Below, piece after piece: positions 11,037 through 22,239 of a stretch of 64,000 nt of DNA. Each line of letters opens with the position of its first letter. Within the stretch, counting starts at the first letter, position 1. The stretch is taken from NCBI GenBank assembly GCA_036898215.1, contig CM072551.1, positions 36,233,563-36,297,562 of the forward strand. Reading direction: 5' to 3'. This stretch comes from Platycarya strobilacea. Its lineage: Eukaryota; Streptophyta; Magnoliopsida; Fagales; Juglandaceae. The position numbers were made by a program, and so were the translations under genes. The notes under the pieces were generated by a model. That model ran no database searches, was not told the DNA's origin, and was given only the letters and a program-made list of their open reading frames with translations.

Positions 11037-12279
11037 CTGATTTTCAACGTGTAATTAGCTTCAAATATTTATAATAAAGTTTGTAAATCAAACAATCACA
11101 TTCTGACACAAGAAGATTTGATTCAGATGATGCTGAGTTATTAAATTATATGATAGAACTGAGATATCATAAGTTGGCGAATCAGTACAAAAGTGACAAA
11201 TGATCGTGGTGTTTTGCTAATTGGAACAATTTTAAGCACTTTTCAGTATTTCGGCTATGACTTAGGCTACGAGTATCAGAATCGCGCATAATATTTCAAT
11301 TTGAAAAATTCTTTTTTGCGCACATGTCGTGGCCACTCAGCTACGCTTGGTGTGCATTGTTTCTGACATCAAATTTTGTTATTTTTCTTTTTGAATCACT
11401 ATTTTTAGTTATTTTTTTGTTATTTTTAGTAATATTCCGTATGTCGTTTAGGAAGTAATTTTAAACTTGATTTGGGCTAGATTTTTAGAAGATTGATTAT
11501 TTTATTTTGTATTTCATTTGGTGTGATTTTTGGGATTTTGTTAATTTTGATAATATTTTGTATCAAACGATTTTTGCCTATACAATATAGCTTCTGGATT
11601 GATTTTTTATATTACTTGATTTGATATTATTCAGTTGAACACCATATACATTTTCTCTATTTTTGGACGGATTTCTGTGTTTTTCATATGAATCATTTGT
11701 TGGAACTAAACTTACAAAATAATTACTATTTAATCCGGTGTCACATTCCTAAACTTAATGACATTGGTATATGGTAAGCGTGTTAGCTAGGTTCATTAAT
11801 TAATGAATCTTGACGTCATATTTTATGTGCATTTAATTGATTTATTAATGATCTATATAATAATATACGGGACAATGATATGGGCTTGTGTCTGGAGTCC
11901 CTGTGCGCTCCCGTAAGCAAAAATTATTTTAGATGTTTTTACCATTTTTTTTTTTTACAGAAATGATAAAAGAAGATGTGAATTTGCATTATTTTTCATT
12001 TTTTTTTAATTAAATAAGCTATGAGACCGCAAAGGGTCCCAAACGTGGGGCTCCAAATTATTTCTCTAATATACGTGTATCTAGTTGATAATTGAACCAG
12101 ATTTTAATTTTGTTATTACGAGTTAGGCTAATGATTTGTGATCCCCACTAATGATGGATTAATAAATCTTCGATCCACGTAAGCCTGGAAGTAAAGGTAG
12201 CTCGATCTGAGCTCAAAATGAGAGGTAGGAAATTAGGAAATAGACAAGTTATTGTATCTTGTTCGGGTGTTTACACACA
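11037..12279. other. A+T-rich intergenic DNA, no gene recognised
   Basis: No convincing open frame, domain or transposon boundary. A weak inverted relation between about 11875 and 12060 (ATATGGGCTTG versus GGGGCTCCAAATT reversed) could be an old MITE but is not secure. Confidence 0.4.
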
Positions 12280-13111
12280 CTTCCATCTTGCATGTGCTTT
12301 GTCATGAAGTGGCCCTCGAACAATCTAGTGATCCCTTGAAACCAATCGGCCGATTAATGCGACATGAATTTCATATGTTTTTGAAGATCATTCATTCAGT
12401 AAGTAAATCAAGCTATTAATTTAATGCGATTTTGAACGACTAAAACAATTATTTCCTGCAAATGAGTTTTTGTTTGTTTCTCAAGATTGAAGTGTCTCCA
12501 TTTTTGGTTTTGATGACTGTATCGTACTGTTGAACTCTGTATTGTTCTTCAATGAACGTACGTATAAGTTTCGTGAGTTCATTAAAAAGATGAGTAAGAA
12601 AGTGAAAACAAAAATAAAACCAAACAAAAAGTTTCTACAATATGGCAGTCACACGGTTGAAAGCGATCGATTGATCGATGTCCCTTAAAGACGGTATGTT
12701 TCTAAAATTATTGCAACATTCATCTCTGTGGCAGCATTCGCTCGATCCAAAAGATGGTAACATTGGCCATTTGGAAAACGAGCAAGTTTTTTTTGGACTA
12801 CTCCGAATATGTACGTACAGAACAGATAGAACAAATAAAACTTCCAAATTTCTTCAATAATCTGTCTCGCAGAAAACAAATAATACACTCATTTGAGGAA
12901 GGAAAGGCACATTTCTCGTTCAGGTATCCAATGATTGTGACATGCATTAATTCATATATCCATTTTAGAGAGGTTTAATTTGTACTGATCGCATTAGTTT
13001 CTTGGTGAAAATACTGTGTACGTCTTCCTATTTGCAAAGACAACGTAATAGTCTATTCCTTTAAGCCATCAAGAACGAGAATTTAAGAAGAAAGTCGAAA
13101 GGTCAAAATAC

Positions 13112-13318
13112 AACTGTCTGGTTCATTTTTACAAAATTTTTCATTTTATCTCATCTTTAATCATTATAATTTTTTCAAATTTTTATATAAAATAAACTAA
13201 TTGATTCAACATTTTCAAATTCTAATAATATTAAAAAAATATATTTTAATAATATTTTATTCAATTTTTAATTTTTATCTCAATTTATCTTATCTCTGAT
13301 GAGTGCAAAGACAAACTA
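13112..13318. mobile_element. MITE-like insert in the right duplicate only
   Basis: The left copy runs through this point without a break (near 3020, at GGACAAC), so this A+T-rich block is an insertion. Its ends are loosely inverted (GTCTGGTTCATTTTTAC and the reverse complement GTCTAGTTTGTCTTTGC), with ACAAC on both sides. The core resembles the GTTTGGATA MITEs elsewhere in the window. Ends are approximate. Confidence 0.5.
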
Positions 13319-13561
13319 GACAACTTTGAGTTTTGGCCTTCCCACCAATTAAAGAAAATGAAGTGACTGAGTTTCAGTTGTTTTGTGATTACGAACTCAA
13401 GACCATGGAGGAATTCAAGCTCTGGAATTCCCTACAATCATTAGCATATTGTAGGGGGACGGTGCTGTAGAAGATGGAAATATGCACTGGAAGAATAAAA
13501 TAAAATGAAAAGGTCCTCATGAGTATCAGATTAGTAGGATCCTTTTGTTTTTCACCAAATT

Positions 13562-13703
13562 TCCCGTTTAATTTCCAAACTCATTTTAACTCATTTTTAT
13601 TTTATCATTATATTTTTATAATTTTTTTTATAAAATACAAATCTCTATATACATTTTTTAAATTCCGATACACATTTTTCAAATCCTAATACACATTTTT
13701 CAA

Positions 13704-13735
<32 letters not shown>

Positions 13736-13785
13736 TAAACTCAATTGAATCCGACATCCAAATGCACTAAGACCCAATATCCTAT
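13562..13785. mobile_element. Second MITE-like insert in the right duplicate, with an ATA microsatellite
   Basis: A block missing from the left copy. It contains AACTCATTTTAACTCA, repeats of ATACACATTTTTCAAA, and a run of about eight AAT units near 13708-13735. Its right end ATCCAAATGCACTAAG resembles the ends of the TTTGGAT MITE family. Ends are approximate. Confidence 0.4.
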
Positions 13786-14470
13786 CGTTTTCTAGGTAGT
13801 GCAACAAAAGAAAGCAAGAATCATTTAAATTTTAAAGACAGAATAAAACATGGCTTATTGCAGTCAGTCCAGAACTTAACCTAGGTTGATGAACACCATA
13901 TTCAAGGTTGCTCCTTAAATGTCCATGATAATAAGCCTATGGAAACATTTCCCTTATCAAAATCCCACCTAGTTTATTAAGATTTCACGGTAAAACAGAT
14001 CCACTGTGTCTTGTAATATTGTCAACTTGACGAAAAAAAAAAAGAGTAATAATCACATTTTAATTGGTTAAAATAACCCATCCAGCTATATAAATCAACT
14101 CCGCCAAATTCAGAGCCAAAAAAGAAAAAGAAAAAATTAACTCCGTTAAATATCATATCAAGATGATACTCAACCTTGGGCCATGTGGTGGTACTAACTT
14201 CAATTGAAAAGCAATTTCTTCATTAAATCAAATATTTTGGAAATAACATTCAAAACAATACGCAAGTAAATGATTCGAAATATGACTGAAAGAATACATC
14301 CCAAACCTACCAATCAATATTTCAATAGCAGTAAAAATAAATGACAATAATAAGCTGGTCTGGAAGCCTATGAGAAATACGGTTATAAACTGGCATATCG
14401 CAACCACGATATTGCCCTGTAATTGTGTTTTGCTAAAATAGTGACCAAAAAAGATGCGACTGCGATAGCC

Positions 14471-17400
14471 TTACTGCTGTGCACACTGCACTCCTGGCAT
14501 TGATGGCTCATTATCTTCATCATATGCCTCTTGGTATTGCTGCTGCTGCTGCCGCCTACGTCTTGTCTCATCCTCCATGTTAACATCATGCAAAATGGTC
14601 TCCTCACAATTGTCCAGCTCCATGTCTGTCAAGTGCTTGCTAGACCTTGGGGGCAGTATTGTCTCTAGAGTCCGGCATTGTTCAGGTGAGAGAATTCCTG
14701 ATTCGGGGAATTCCACATTGAAGTGGATGTAGAGCCGACCCTTAATAAATGGCCTCTGGTGATGCGGCATTCCTTCCTCATTGATCGCTTTTGATTGACC
14801 TGCATTTGAAAAAACTTGATGAGCGCAAAGCAACAAAAAAATTAAGGGGCAAAGAAATTGAATCATATGCAGTATCATGCATGTCGCTATGTAATACCAG
14901 GCTTAATGATCTCCCCAGGATTTGATTTGATCAGAAGTTGTCTGCCATCAAGATGACTAAGGGCAAACTGAAACCCACAGAGAGCCTCTGTTAAACTGAT
15001 GGTATGCTCTACATAGAGATCATCAAACTTTCGTTTGAACTTGGGGTGCTCCTTCAGTTGCAATACAAAAACAATGTCTCCGGCAATTGTATCAGGCTGC
15101 AAATCACAAGCATATGTGCAAATATTAGTCGACACCTGAAGTGCTGGTGTTCACAACAGCAAAATGCACTCGTTGAGCAAACAAACCAGCCCCTTTGCAA
15201 CCGAATAGAATGGACTTGCAACAAAATATGCTCACAACCTAGCCAATCATGAATGTAACTTCACTCACCGCTTGATCAGCTTGTCCCTCAAACACAATCT
15301 TTTGACCATGCTGCATTCCTTTCTCAACGTGCACCTCCAGCACCTTCTTTTCTTGAGTGACCTTGTTTCCTTTGCATTGGAGGCATTTATCTCTCTCACT
15401 GATGACCTCACCTACAATATTGACACAGGAATTCCAGAATGAAAAACAGAAAATCAGAAATAAGGAACAGATAAGTCTCAGTTAAATACCTGAGCCTCTG
15501 CATTCAGGACAGATGTGTTGCATCTGTTGAATCATGCCCAAACCAATCTGTCGGGTCGTAATTTTCATTCCTGTACCTTGGCACCCATAACATCTCCCAG
15601 ATACTCCACTTTTTGAGCCTTTCCTGTCATATTTTAGGTGCAATTAAACAATAGCATTGGACTTACAAAAAAAAATAATAATTAAACAATAGCACTCTAT
15701 AGTTTTCTCCATCAAGCCATTTCTTCAATATATCCACCTGAAATGTGTTTTTCATGTTTACTGGAGACCACCAGGGAAGGCATCCCAGCGACTTCCATCA
15801 ATAAGTAATCTTTTGTCCCCCTTCACCATGTTCTCATTTAAGAGGTGGGATGGAGAAAGGAGCCAAGATCCAACATATTGAAGACAATAAAGGTACTCAC
15901 ACTTTCTACAGAACATTGGCAATGGCAAGTTTACAATATGGGAAATAAGATGGTGCAGGGAAAAAAATATTTGCAGGTATAATCTTGTGAGTTGAAAAAA
16001 TGAGCACTCCCTTAAAATGGCCAACCCTTCTATACAATTTAAGTGAATAATATAATAAGCTAAGATAAGAGGAAATACCCTTTACATTTTTGGCACAAGA
16101 TATTCCTAGAAAGGGAGAGTTTCTTTGATGTGCCATTATACAGGTCATCCAAAGAAACCTTCAGAGTATGCACCACATCCTCTCCATGTTTCTGCCTTCT
16201 TCCTCGTGAGCTGCCGCCACCTGGATCAGAGTACAATAAAAATATGGCTTACGACTGAATTTATTTGATTGAAAGGCCAGATATCTCATAAGGTGTATAT
16301 ATATATATATATACATGGTAGATATGATGTTCAATATTCTCTTACCACCAAAGGCTCCTCCACCAAAAAATGCCTCAAATATATCAAATGGATTATGAGA
16401 GGGGCCAGCTCCACCCATTCCTTCCTTGAGAGCATCTTCACCATATTGGTCATAGATTTCCCTTTTCTCTGGATCGTTGAGAACATCATAGGCTTGAGCT
16501 ATTTCCTTGAACTGATCCAGGATACAAGCAGCATAGCGTTAAGAAAGAGAAAATAAAATAACATTAGACCAAGTAATGCATGCCATCAAAAGGTACAGAC
16601 TATTATGATTAGCATAATTATTCTTCCATGTGATCACATAAACCCCTTTTCCTCAATAATATTATGCAAAAGCCACATTGCAACCTTAAACAATGCGCGA
16701 TTGAAAATGCCTTAAATCATGTCAGTTTAAATATAGCATATCAAAGACTACTCATCAAGTGAAATCCAAATAGGGGTATGTTTGTCACACACACACACAA
16801 CTGGGAGAGGTGGCCTGAATGACCACATCCACAGGTTGGCCATCTTAAACATTTCAGTAAGGTTTTTCATCACAAGGTGTGAACTCCAGTGTACTTTCTC
16901 GGCCTTCTTGAAAAACTGATTTCCTGGATCTGAATTAAAAAGGACTCAAACAGCCTAGAGACTGAGATATTCTTATCAATGTTGTACTTATCACAACTAA
17001 TAAAAAAAATGTTGTAGTTATCATGAACATCTCATTCCTGTGGAAGAGTACCTAGAAGACTAAGACACCTTAGAAAGCAGCTTTCTTTGTACGGACAACT
17101 TGCTTGGGAAAGATTGTCACTAGACAACCTATGAAGATGCTGGATCATCAGAGTGCAGTAGTGTTGCACGTGCAAAGAGAGTGGGGAGATTGTGAACCAT
17201 ATACTCCTCCACTGTGAAGTGGCCATGACTTTATGGAATGAATTCTTTGCTAGGATAGGGGTAGCTTGGGTGATGCTGAGAAAGGTAGTTGATTTTCTAG
17301 AAAGCTGTAGGGGCTTGCATGGCGACTCACACATATCAGCCATATGGAAGATGGGTCCCATTGGCCTATGGTAGTGTCAATGGAGGGAGAGGAGCAATAG

Positions 17401-18016
17401 CATTGAAGATCATGAGCAGTCAATGAATGAGCTTAGAGTTTTCCTTTTAATACTTTATTCCATTGGTCGATTGTATTAGATTTCAATGATCCTAATATCC
17501 GTGATTTCCTTGTATCCCTAGTCACTCATGATTAGGTTTCGCCCTTGTCTATGTCCTATGTACTTGGGCTATGTGGAGTTCTCATCGATAAAATTCTTAT
17601 TTACCAAACCAAAAAATGTAATATATCCCTTTCAGGATAAATATACTCTGAAACTAGCACTCGAAGATCTAAATTCACTGCAATATATATGACTGGGCCA
17701 AAAATGAATTGTTTATCAACCACCATACAGATAATACCCAATCGTTTCCAAACATTGCTTAAAAACAGCTCTTCTAAAGTTAAAAATAAGGCACACATAA
17801 GACATACATCATATATAGGTATATACATATCAGTATGTATACAAGTGTGTGTGTGTGAGGACCTACCTTCTCAGGATCTCCACCTTTGTCCGGATGATTC
17901 TTGATTGCAGCTTTTTTATATGCCTTCTTCAATTCATCTTGACCTGCACTTTTTGAAACACCAAGAATTTCATAGTACTTGGTGTTGTCACTCTTCTTTG
18001 GCCCACGCCCAAACAT
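14471..18016 (-). CDS. DnaJ/HSP40 co-chaperone, type I (class A), AtJ2/AtJ3/ANJ1-like, 7 coding exons
   Basis: Coding exons on the minus strand: 18016-17867, 16511-16346, 16220-16079, 15623-15490, 15411-15269, 15096-14898, 14799-14471. All have GT-AG borders and compatible phases; they sum to 1263 bases, 420 residues plus TAA. The J domain is at residues about 12-75 with HPD at 41-43. A Gly/Phe region follows (NPFDIFEAFFGGGAFGG). The zinc-finger domain has Cys pairs at 148/151, 164/167, 191/194 and 207/210. Then come the C-terminal substrate-binding domains, a Gln run and the final CAQQ. In this family J stimulates Hsp70 ATPase, the zinc finger and C-terminal domains hold unfolded clients, and CAQQ is farnesylated to attach the protein to membranes. 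Length and exon structure fit plant homologues. ATG 18016 starts the conserved MFGRGPKKSD; an upstream in-frame ATG at 18088 lies in the intron. Introns carry LINE, SINE and MITE remnants. It appears intact. Confidence 0.95.
15624..16078 (-). other. DnaJ intron 4
   Basis: Bounded by GTATTT at 16078 and a CAG acceptor at 15624. It contains an 88-residue open frame (15758-16024) with no recognised domain, probably chance or an old repeat. No other feature is seen. Confidence 0.6.
17036..17640 (+). mobile_element. 5'-truncated LINE (L1-type) tail in DnaJ intron 2
   Basis: On the plus strand, opposite to DnaJ, the frame from about 17164 encodes CCMCKESGEIVNHILLHCEV and then ALWNEFFARIGVAW, WKMGP and QWRERSN. 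This is the zinc-binding zf-RVT domain that ends ORF2 of plant L1-type retrotransposons (C-x2-C...H-x4-C). The end of the read-through is degenerate and is followed by a typical LINE 3' end with GATAAAATTCTTATTTACC near 17586. The reverse transcriptase is missing, as expected for 5' truncation. The same tail is copied in units A (about 33585-33898) and B (about 39380-39770 plus 41500-41670), so it is older than those duplications. Confidence 0.75.
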
Positions 18017-18098
18017 GATTGAAGCCTTTGAAACTTCTGCACATTCAAAAAAGGGATAATCCATAATCGAACTCTTACTGAACCCCACATAACTCTAA

Positions 18099-18255
18099 GG
18101 GGAGGTTTGGATAGTGAGTGAGTTGAGATGAAATGAGAGTTAAACGTTGAATATAATATTATTAAAACATAATTTTTTCATATATTTTTTGTTTTGAAAA
18201 AGTTGTAATGATTAAATGAGATGAGTTAAAATCAACTCATTATCCAAACAAAGCC
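18099..18255. mobile_element. MITE with GTTTGGATA inverted ends in DnaJ intron 1
   Basis: The ends GGGGAGGTTTGGATAGTGAGT and, reversed, GGCTTTGTTTGGATAATGAGT are inverted repeats, with TAA duplicated at 18096-18098 and 18256-18258, as for Tourist/PIF-Harbinger MITEs. A diverged copy sits at the equivalent place in unit B (about 42228-42452), so the insertion predates the duplication. Confidence 0.75.
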
Positions 18256-18342
18256 TAAATGCCAATGCAAAATTGGAAATGAATTTGTATAACAAAAAAT
18301 TTTGCAAATAAAAGGCATGAGGACGCTAGTTGGTAGTAAAAT

Positions 18343-18575
18343 AAGCTTGAAAGGTTGGCTCAAATGGTAAAGGCGTTGGATGAGGGTATGCTCCCCCAGA
18401 TCTCAGGCTTAAATCTCCTTGGGTGCAAACAATCTCTAGAGGCCATCAAACTGGGGGATTTTCTCCTTAAACTACTTCATGTGCACTTGTAGGAAACTCA
18501 TTGCAGACGGCCTATTCATCGCCGAAATTAGCTGGGATGTTTGTTTCAGAACACCCGATGCCAATAAAAGCAAAG
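18343..18575 (+). mobile_element. tRNA-derived SINE in DnaJ intron 1
   Basis: A 233-base body lies between perfect 13-base direct repeats TTGGTAGTAAAAT (18330-18342 and 18576-18588). It holds a pol III A-box-like TGGCTCAAATGGTAAAGG and a B-box-like CAGGCTTAAATCTCC, and ends in the short A-rich tail CCAATAAAAGCAAAG. This matches the general form of plant SINEs and I recall a family with this consensus. It lies antisense to DnaJ. A diverged copy occurs at about 42535-42765 in unit B. Confidence 0.85.
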
Positions 18576-19956
18576 TTGGTAGTAAAATCACACAAAAAAC
18601 TATAGCCGAACAACCACAACAGAAATAATGAACATGCATACAAACAAATATAACTATATATAATAAAAACAAAATAGCACAAGCATGTTAGAAAATAAAA
18701 AACAAAAAAAAAATTGAAAATATCTCCCTATAAAGGATTTTTTTATCAGTAATAAATCTATAATGGTTAAACACAAAAGGTCCAACTCAAGTACATGAGG
18801 AACAGTCATCTAGAAGGTGAAGAGCTATAAGTTTCCAACAATTTTCTTTCAGTAACACTTATCTGGATGAATATATTATGTGATTTAGAAGAAACATCAA
18901 TATGCCAATTCCATTAGCATGTATGTCATTTTTTTAGGGCGATCAAATGTAGAAAATCATTTTTGAGACTAGTGGAGCCTAAAAGAAGGAACCCATCTTT
19001 ATCCCATTATATATTGACCATTATTTCTTAACGTCTTGGATTGCAGTGCATTTTCTATCCACTTTCTTTCTTCCAATAGAAATATGCTTCACAACTTAGT
19101 TCTAAATATAACTGTGCAAACTAACAATATACCCATTTTGTATTCAAAATTGATAGTAATGATTGACACAGGAGAGTTCCCAATAAACATGTAGAGTTTC
19201 AAGTAATCATAACAATTCACAAGGAAGAAGACTGAAACTAAATAACAGATGGTAGCAGACCAACCTCCCAACCAAATCCACTTAAGGCATTATTAACCAT
19301 TTAAAACAGAATAGGGCAATAGTCATCCATTTCACATTTTATCAAAAGATCCAATAAATATACAAAAAGAAAATGCTGGAGAGAGAGTAAAAACCCAAAT
19401 CCAGAACAAAAAAAAGGAGTCGTTATACTGTCAAAACTATAAGCTTACTACAACCAAACGGATACACATTCTTTAATGTCTTAACCACCCCCTCTCAGCC
19501 AAAAAAAGCCTCCCAAAAAATAACTTCCTCATTACCTATGAATCTGAAAGACGCCCAATTCCAAAAGAGAAAAAGAGGAAGCATCTTTAATTTTTAATTT
19601 TAAACAAGGTTGCCACGATTATATGCATGTTCTGTACCCTTAATCTCTAGGAAGCTATCAATAAGTGGGTCTAAACTCTAACGTATTGAGATACAAAATT
19701 TCAAACAAGTGCTTATGCCTCATGGAGAGTAGGGTTACGAAACCTCCGAAAGTTTCTTTACAAATTTACACAGATATGATCATAAATTTATTAACTAGTA
19801 GCAAACATCTTATAATTCGGAGCCTAGAAAGTAAAATTATACCAACAAGCCAAAAAAAAAACCCTAATTCATACGAATCTAACAGAAAGACGAGAAAAAT
19901 CTAAGCTTTTTACGAATGAACAGGCTTCCAGGGAGAGGAAGTACAAAAAAAGATAC

Positions 19957-20135
19957 CTTACGAGCTTAGAGAGAGGGAATATAAATGGTACCCTCCGCGT
20001 CTCTCTCCCAGATGCGCAAAGGACTTCGAAGTTTGGCGATCTTCTATAGGAAATGGGAATTGCTACATAAGTCCATTCTATGATCTGAAGGCTGATATTG
20101 TGTTTGTGTGAAAGAGAGACGCCTTGTCTTGCCAC
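19957..20135 (-). other. DnaJ 5'UTR exon 1
   Basis: The donor at 19956/19957 (CGTAAG|GTATCT on the minus strand) would join to the acceptor at 18037 (TGTGCAG), 20 bases before the DnaJ ATG. A leader exon followed by a long first intron is common in this family. The upstream edge is a guess. An open frame across this stretch (19869-20135) runs past the donor and has no known domain, so I treat it as UTR. The same exon is copied at about 55780-55980 next to the other DnaJ 5' fragments, which supports its identity. Confidence 0.65.
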
Positions 20136-20868
20136 GGTGAATCTTGGTCATGTATGTCGGCTGATGGACTCGACGACGACGTTTCCGTGCCTTTCGTCGA
20201 GGCAGCCTAAAATCCCGTACCAAACGTTTCTTATTGTTTAAGAAACGAAAACAACTAATTCATGCATGGGAAAAGCTCTCATCCGGTCAGGGTGTGAATT
20301 TTCATACCAACCAATTCCAAACCGTCACATAAGCTGTGTACCAAATATCCCAGCAAAAGTATTTTGCGTGTCGTGCCTAGACAATTTTTATTTTATTTTT
20401 TATTTTTTTATTTTTTTATTTTTAAGAGAGACATTGGCGAATCCTCCATAAAATCAGCCTTCACAAAAAAATTATAAAAAATTATAGAAAAAACATAATA
20501 AAAAAATAAAATTTAGCAAACACAATAAAAAAATAAAAGGAAGAAAACATAATAAAAAATAAAATGAAGATGATTTGACAGAGAGGAATTTGACTCAATT
20601 GAGCCCCCATTGCCGCCGACCATTGTGGACGAATACCGCCCATGCCATCGGAGCTACGAATCCATTTTAGATTTAAAGTTGTCGGGAGTCATCGTCGCAA
20701 GAGTGAGGTCGCCGGAGGAAGCCAATCCTGATGGCATGGGTGGTGTCGTTCACGATAGCCGCCAGCGACAAAGGCTACATTTATGAAGGAGTTCAGTTCG
20801 GTCAAACCAAACCTCAAAATTTTTCTTTTTTTAATATATAATGGGAGAGGGGTGATTGAACTTGTGAT
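20136..20868 (-). promoter_or_regulatory. Probable DnaJ promoter region
   Basis: This is the sequence upstream of the DnaJ leader exon. No clear TATA box is seen close to 20135 on the minus strand. An inverted repeat CGTTTCTTA..TTAAGAAACG at about 20224-20248 places TTC and GAA blocks on both sides of a short gap; it is only loosely like a heat-shock element. A T-rich run lies at 20389-20425. A G+C-rich patch at about 20600-20760 holds no recognised gene. Confidence 0.35.
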
Positions 20869-21647
20869 TAGGGGTTTAAATGGTCCCGTTCGGTCTAGAA
20901 AATTTGTAGACCGGTTTCATTCGGTCCAAAATTTCTTTCATCCTAGACCAGACCGAACAAGAGTTCGGTCCATACCGGTCCGGTCCAAGGACGGTCTAGT
21001 CCGGTCTAAGAATGTCTTATATGATTTAATGGGCTAAATTTAATCTAAAATATTACAATGATCAAATATTTTTTTGGCGCAAATTTAACTATTATAAATT
21101 ATAATATGTTAATATTATAAGAATATATATTATATATTAATATGTTAGTATATATTATATATTAAGTATGTTAGTAAATTATAACTAATAACACTATTAC
21201 ATTAGTATATTATATATTTATATATTAATAAATGTTAATAAATAGTGATAAATTAGTAATAATATATTAAATAATAATAATACACTTATTACTTATAAAT
21301 TATTACTAATATTCTATACAGATATATTATAATTTATATTTTTATATTACAACTAGTCAATCAATAAATTATAATATGTTAATATTATAAGAGTATATAT
21401 TATATATTAATATATTAATATATATTATATATTAATATATTAATATATATTATATATTAATATTAATATTATAATTTATATACTATTTTTATATATACAT
21501 ATATAAATATATATATGTGGGGTCCAGTTCGGTCCAGGGGGAGAAATCCTCCGGACCGAAATTAATCAGTCCATATAAAATTTGGATCGAACCAAATTGG
21601 ACCGAATATCTGGTCCACCGATCCATTTCGATCTTTTTATAATCCTA
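20869..21647. mobile_element. Non-autonomous hAT-type element, 779 bases
   Basis: An exact 8-base target duplication CTTGTGAT flanks it (20861-20868 and 21648-21655), diagnostic of hAT elements. The left end is TAGGGGTTTAAATGGTC; the right end reads TAGGATTATAAAAAGATCG when reversed, a weak inverted repeat. Both flanks contain many GGTCCGGTC/GACCGAA subterminal motifs in opposite orientations, and the core is almost pure A+T (repeated TATATTAATAT). There is no transposase. A related element starts near 63596. Confidence 0.8.
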
Positions 21648-21726
21648 CTTGTGATTTCGATTTTGAAAATGTGGGACTTGTGCCTTTTAGCCACAGGCTA
21701 TTAGCGTATTTTGGCATTGTTGATCG

Positions 21727-21966
21727 AATGATTTAGATTTCATTTAAATTTAGAAATGAAATAAAATGAATTGAGATAAAATTTGAAAGTTGAATAAAAT
21801 ATTATTTTTTAATATTATTATAATTATTTTAACATTTAAAAAAGTTAAATTAAGATTAAAAAAATTGAATTATTTATTATATTTTGTATAAAAATTTAAA
21901 AAAATATAATTATAAATTTGAAATGAGTTGAAATGAGATAAACTCATCTTGCAATCCAAACCAGAT
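21727..21966. mobile_element. Probable MITE of the TTTGGAT family
   Basis: An A+T-rich block with AATGAATTGAGATAAAA on the left and GAAATGAGATAAACTCATC..GCAATCCAAACCAGA on the right, similar to the ends of the 18099 MITE. Boundaries were not resolved. Confidence 0.4.
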
Positions 21967-22239
21967 ATTATCAAGTCACTACTTAGAGATCACATAGATA
22001 TGTTTTCAACTCGTTTACCCTTTTGGTAGAGCTCCCAATGTTTGCTGTTATTAAAATACACCATTGCAAAATCTATTATTTAGTTAACGAGTATGTGGAG
22101 GCCTTCATATTTTCGTTAAGATTTACATTTGAAATTCTGTCCACGTTTAATTAACTATATAGTTCTCCTTCAGAATTAAAAAAAAAAATGAACTCTTACA
22201 TGATTTAGATGATTTTCTACAATCCCCTCCCATGTACAG

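Larger units (their letters stand above)
12280..14370. repeat. Right copy of the DnaJ downstream duplication
   Basis: Direct-repeat partner of 2064-3705 plus 10757-11010. It adjoins the DnaJ 3' end, so this is the original arrangement and the left copy is the derived one. It holds the probable DnaJ 3'UTR at its right end and two MITE-like inserts missing from the left copy. Short open frames near 12635-12978 are not maintained in the other copy and are not called. Confidence 0.7.

Noticed and set aside
15758..16024. 88-codon frame as an extra gene
   Set aside because: It lies wholly in DnaJ intron 4 with no recognised domain.
16161..16418. Separate 85-codon gene starting MGGAGPSHNPF
   Set aside because: It is DnaJ exon 3 read on into intron 3; the splice sites at 16346 and 16220 explain it.
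18343..18575. tRNA gene
   Set aside because: A-box- and B-box-like sequences are present but there is no cloverleaf; target repeats and an A-rich tail show a SINE.
19869..20135. 88-codon minus-strand open frame upstream of DnaJ
   Set aside because: It runs through the splice donor at 19957 and matches a 5'UTR exon; no domain, and the pseudocopy at 55.8 kb does not keep the frame.
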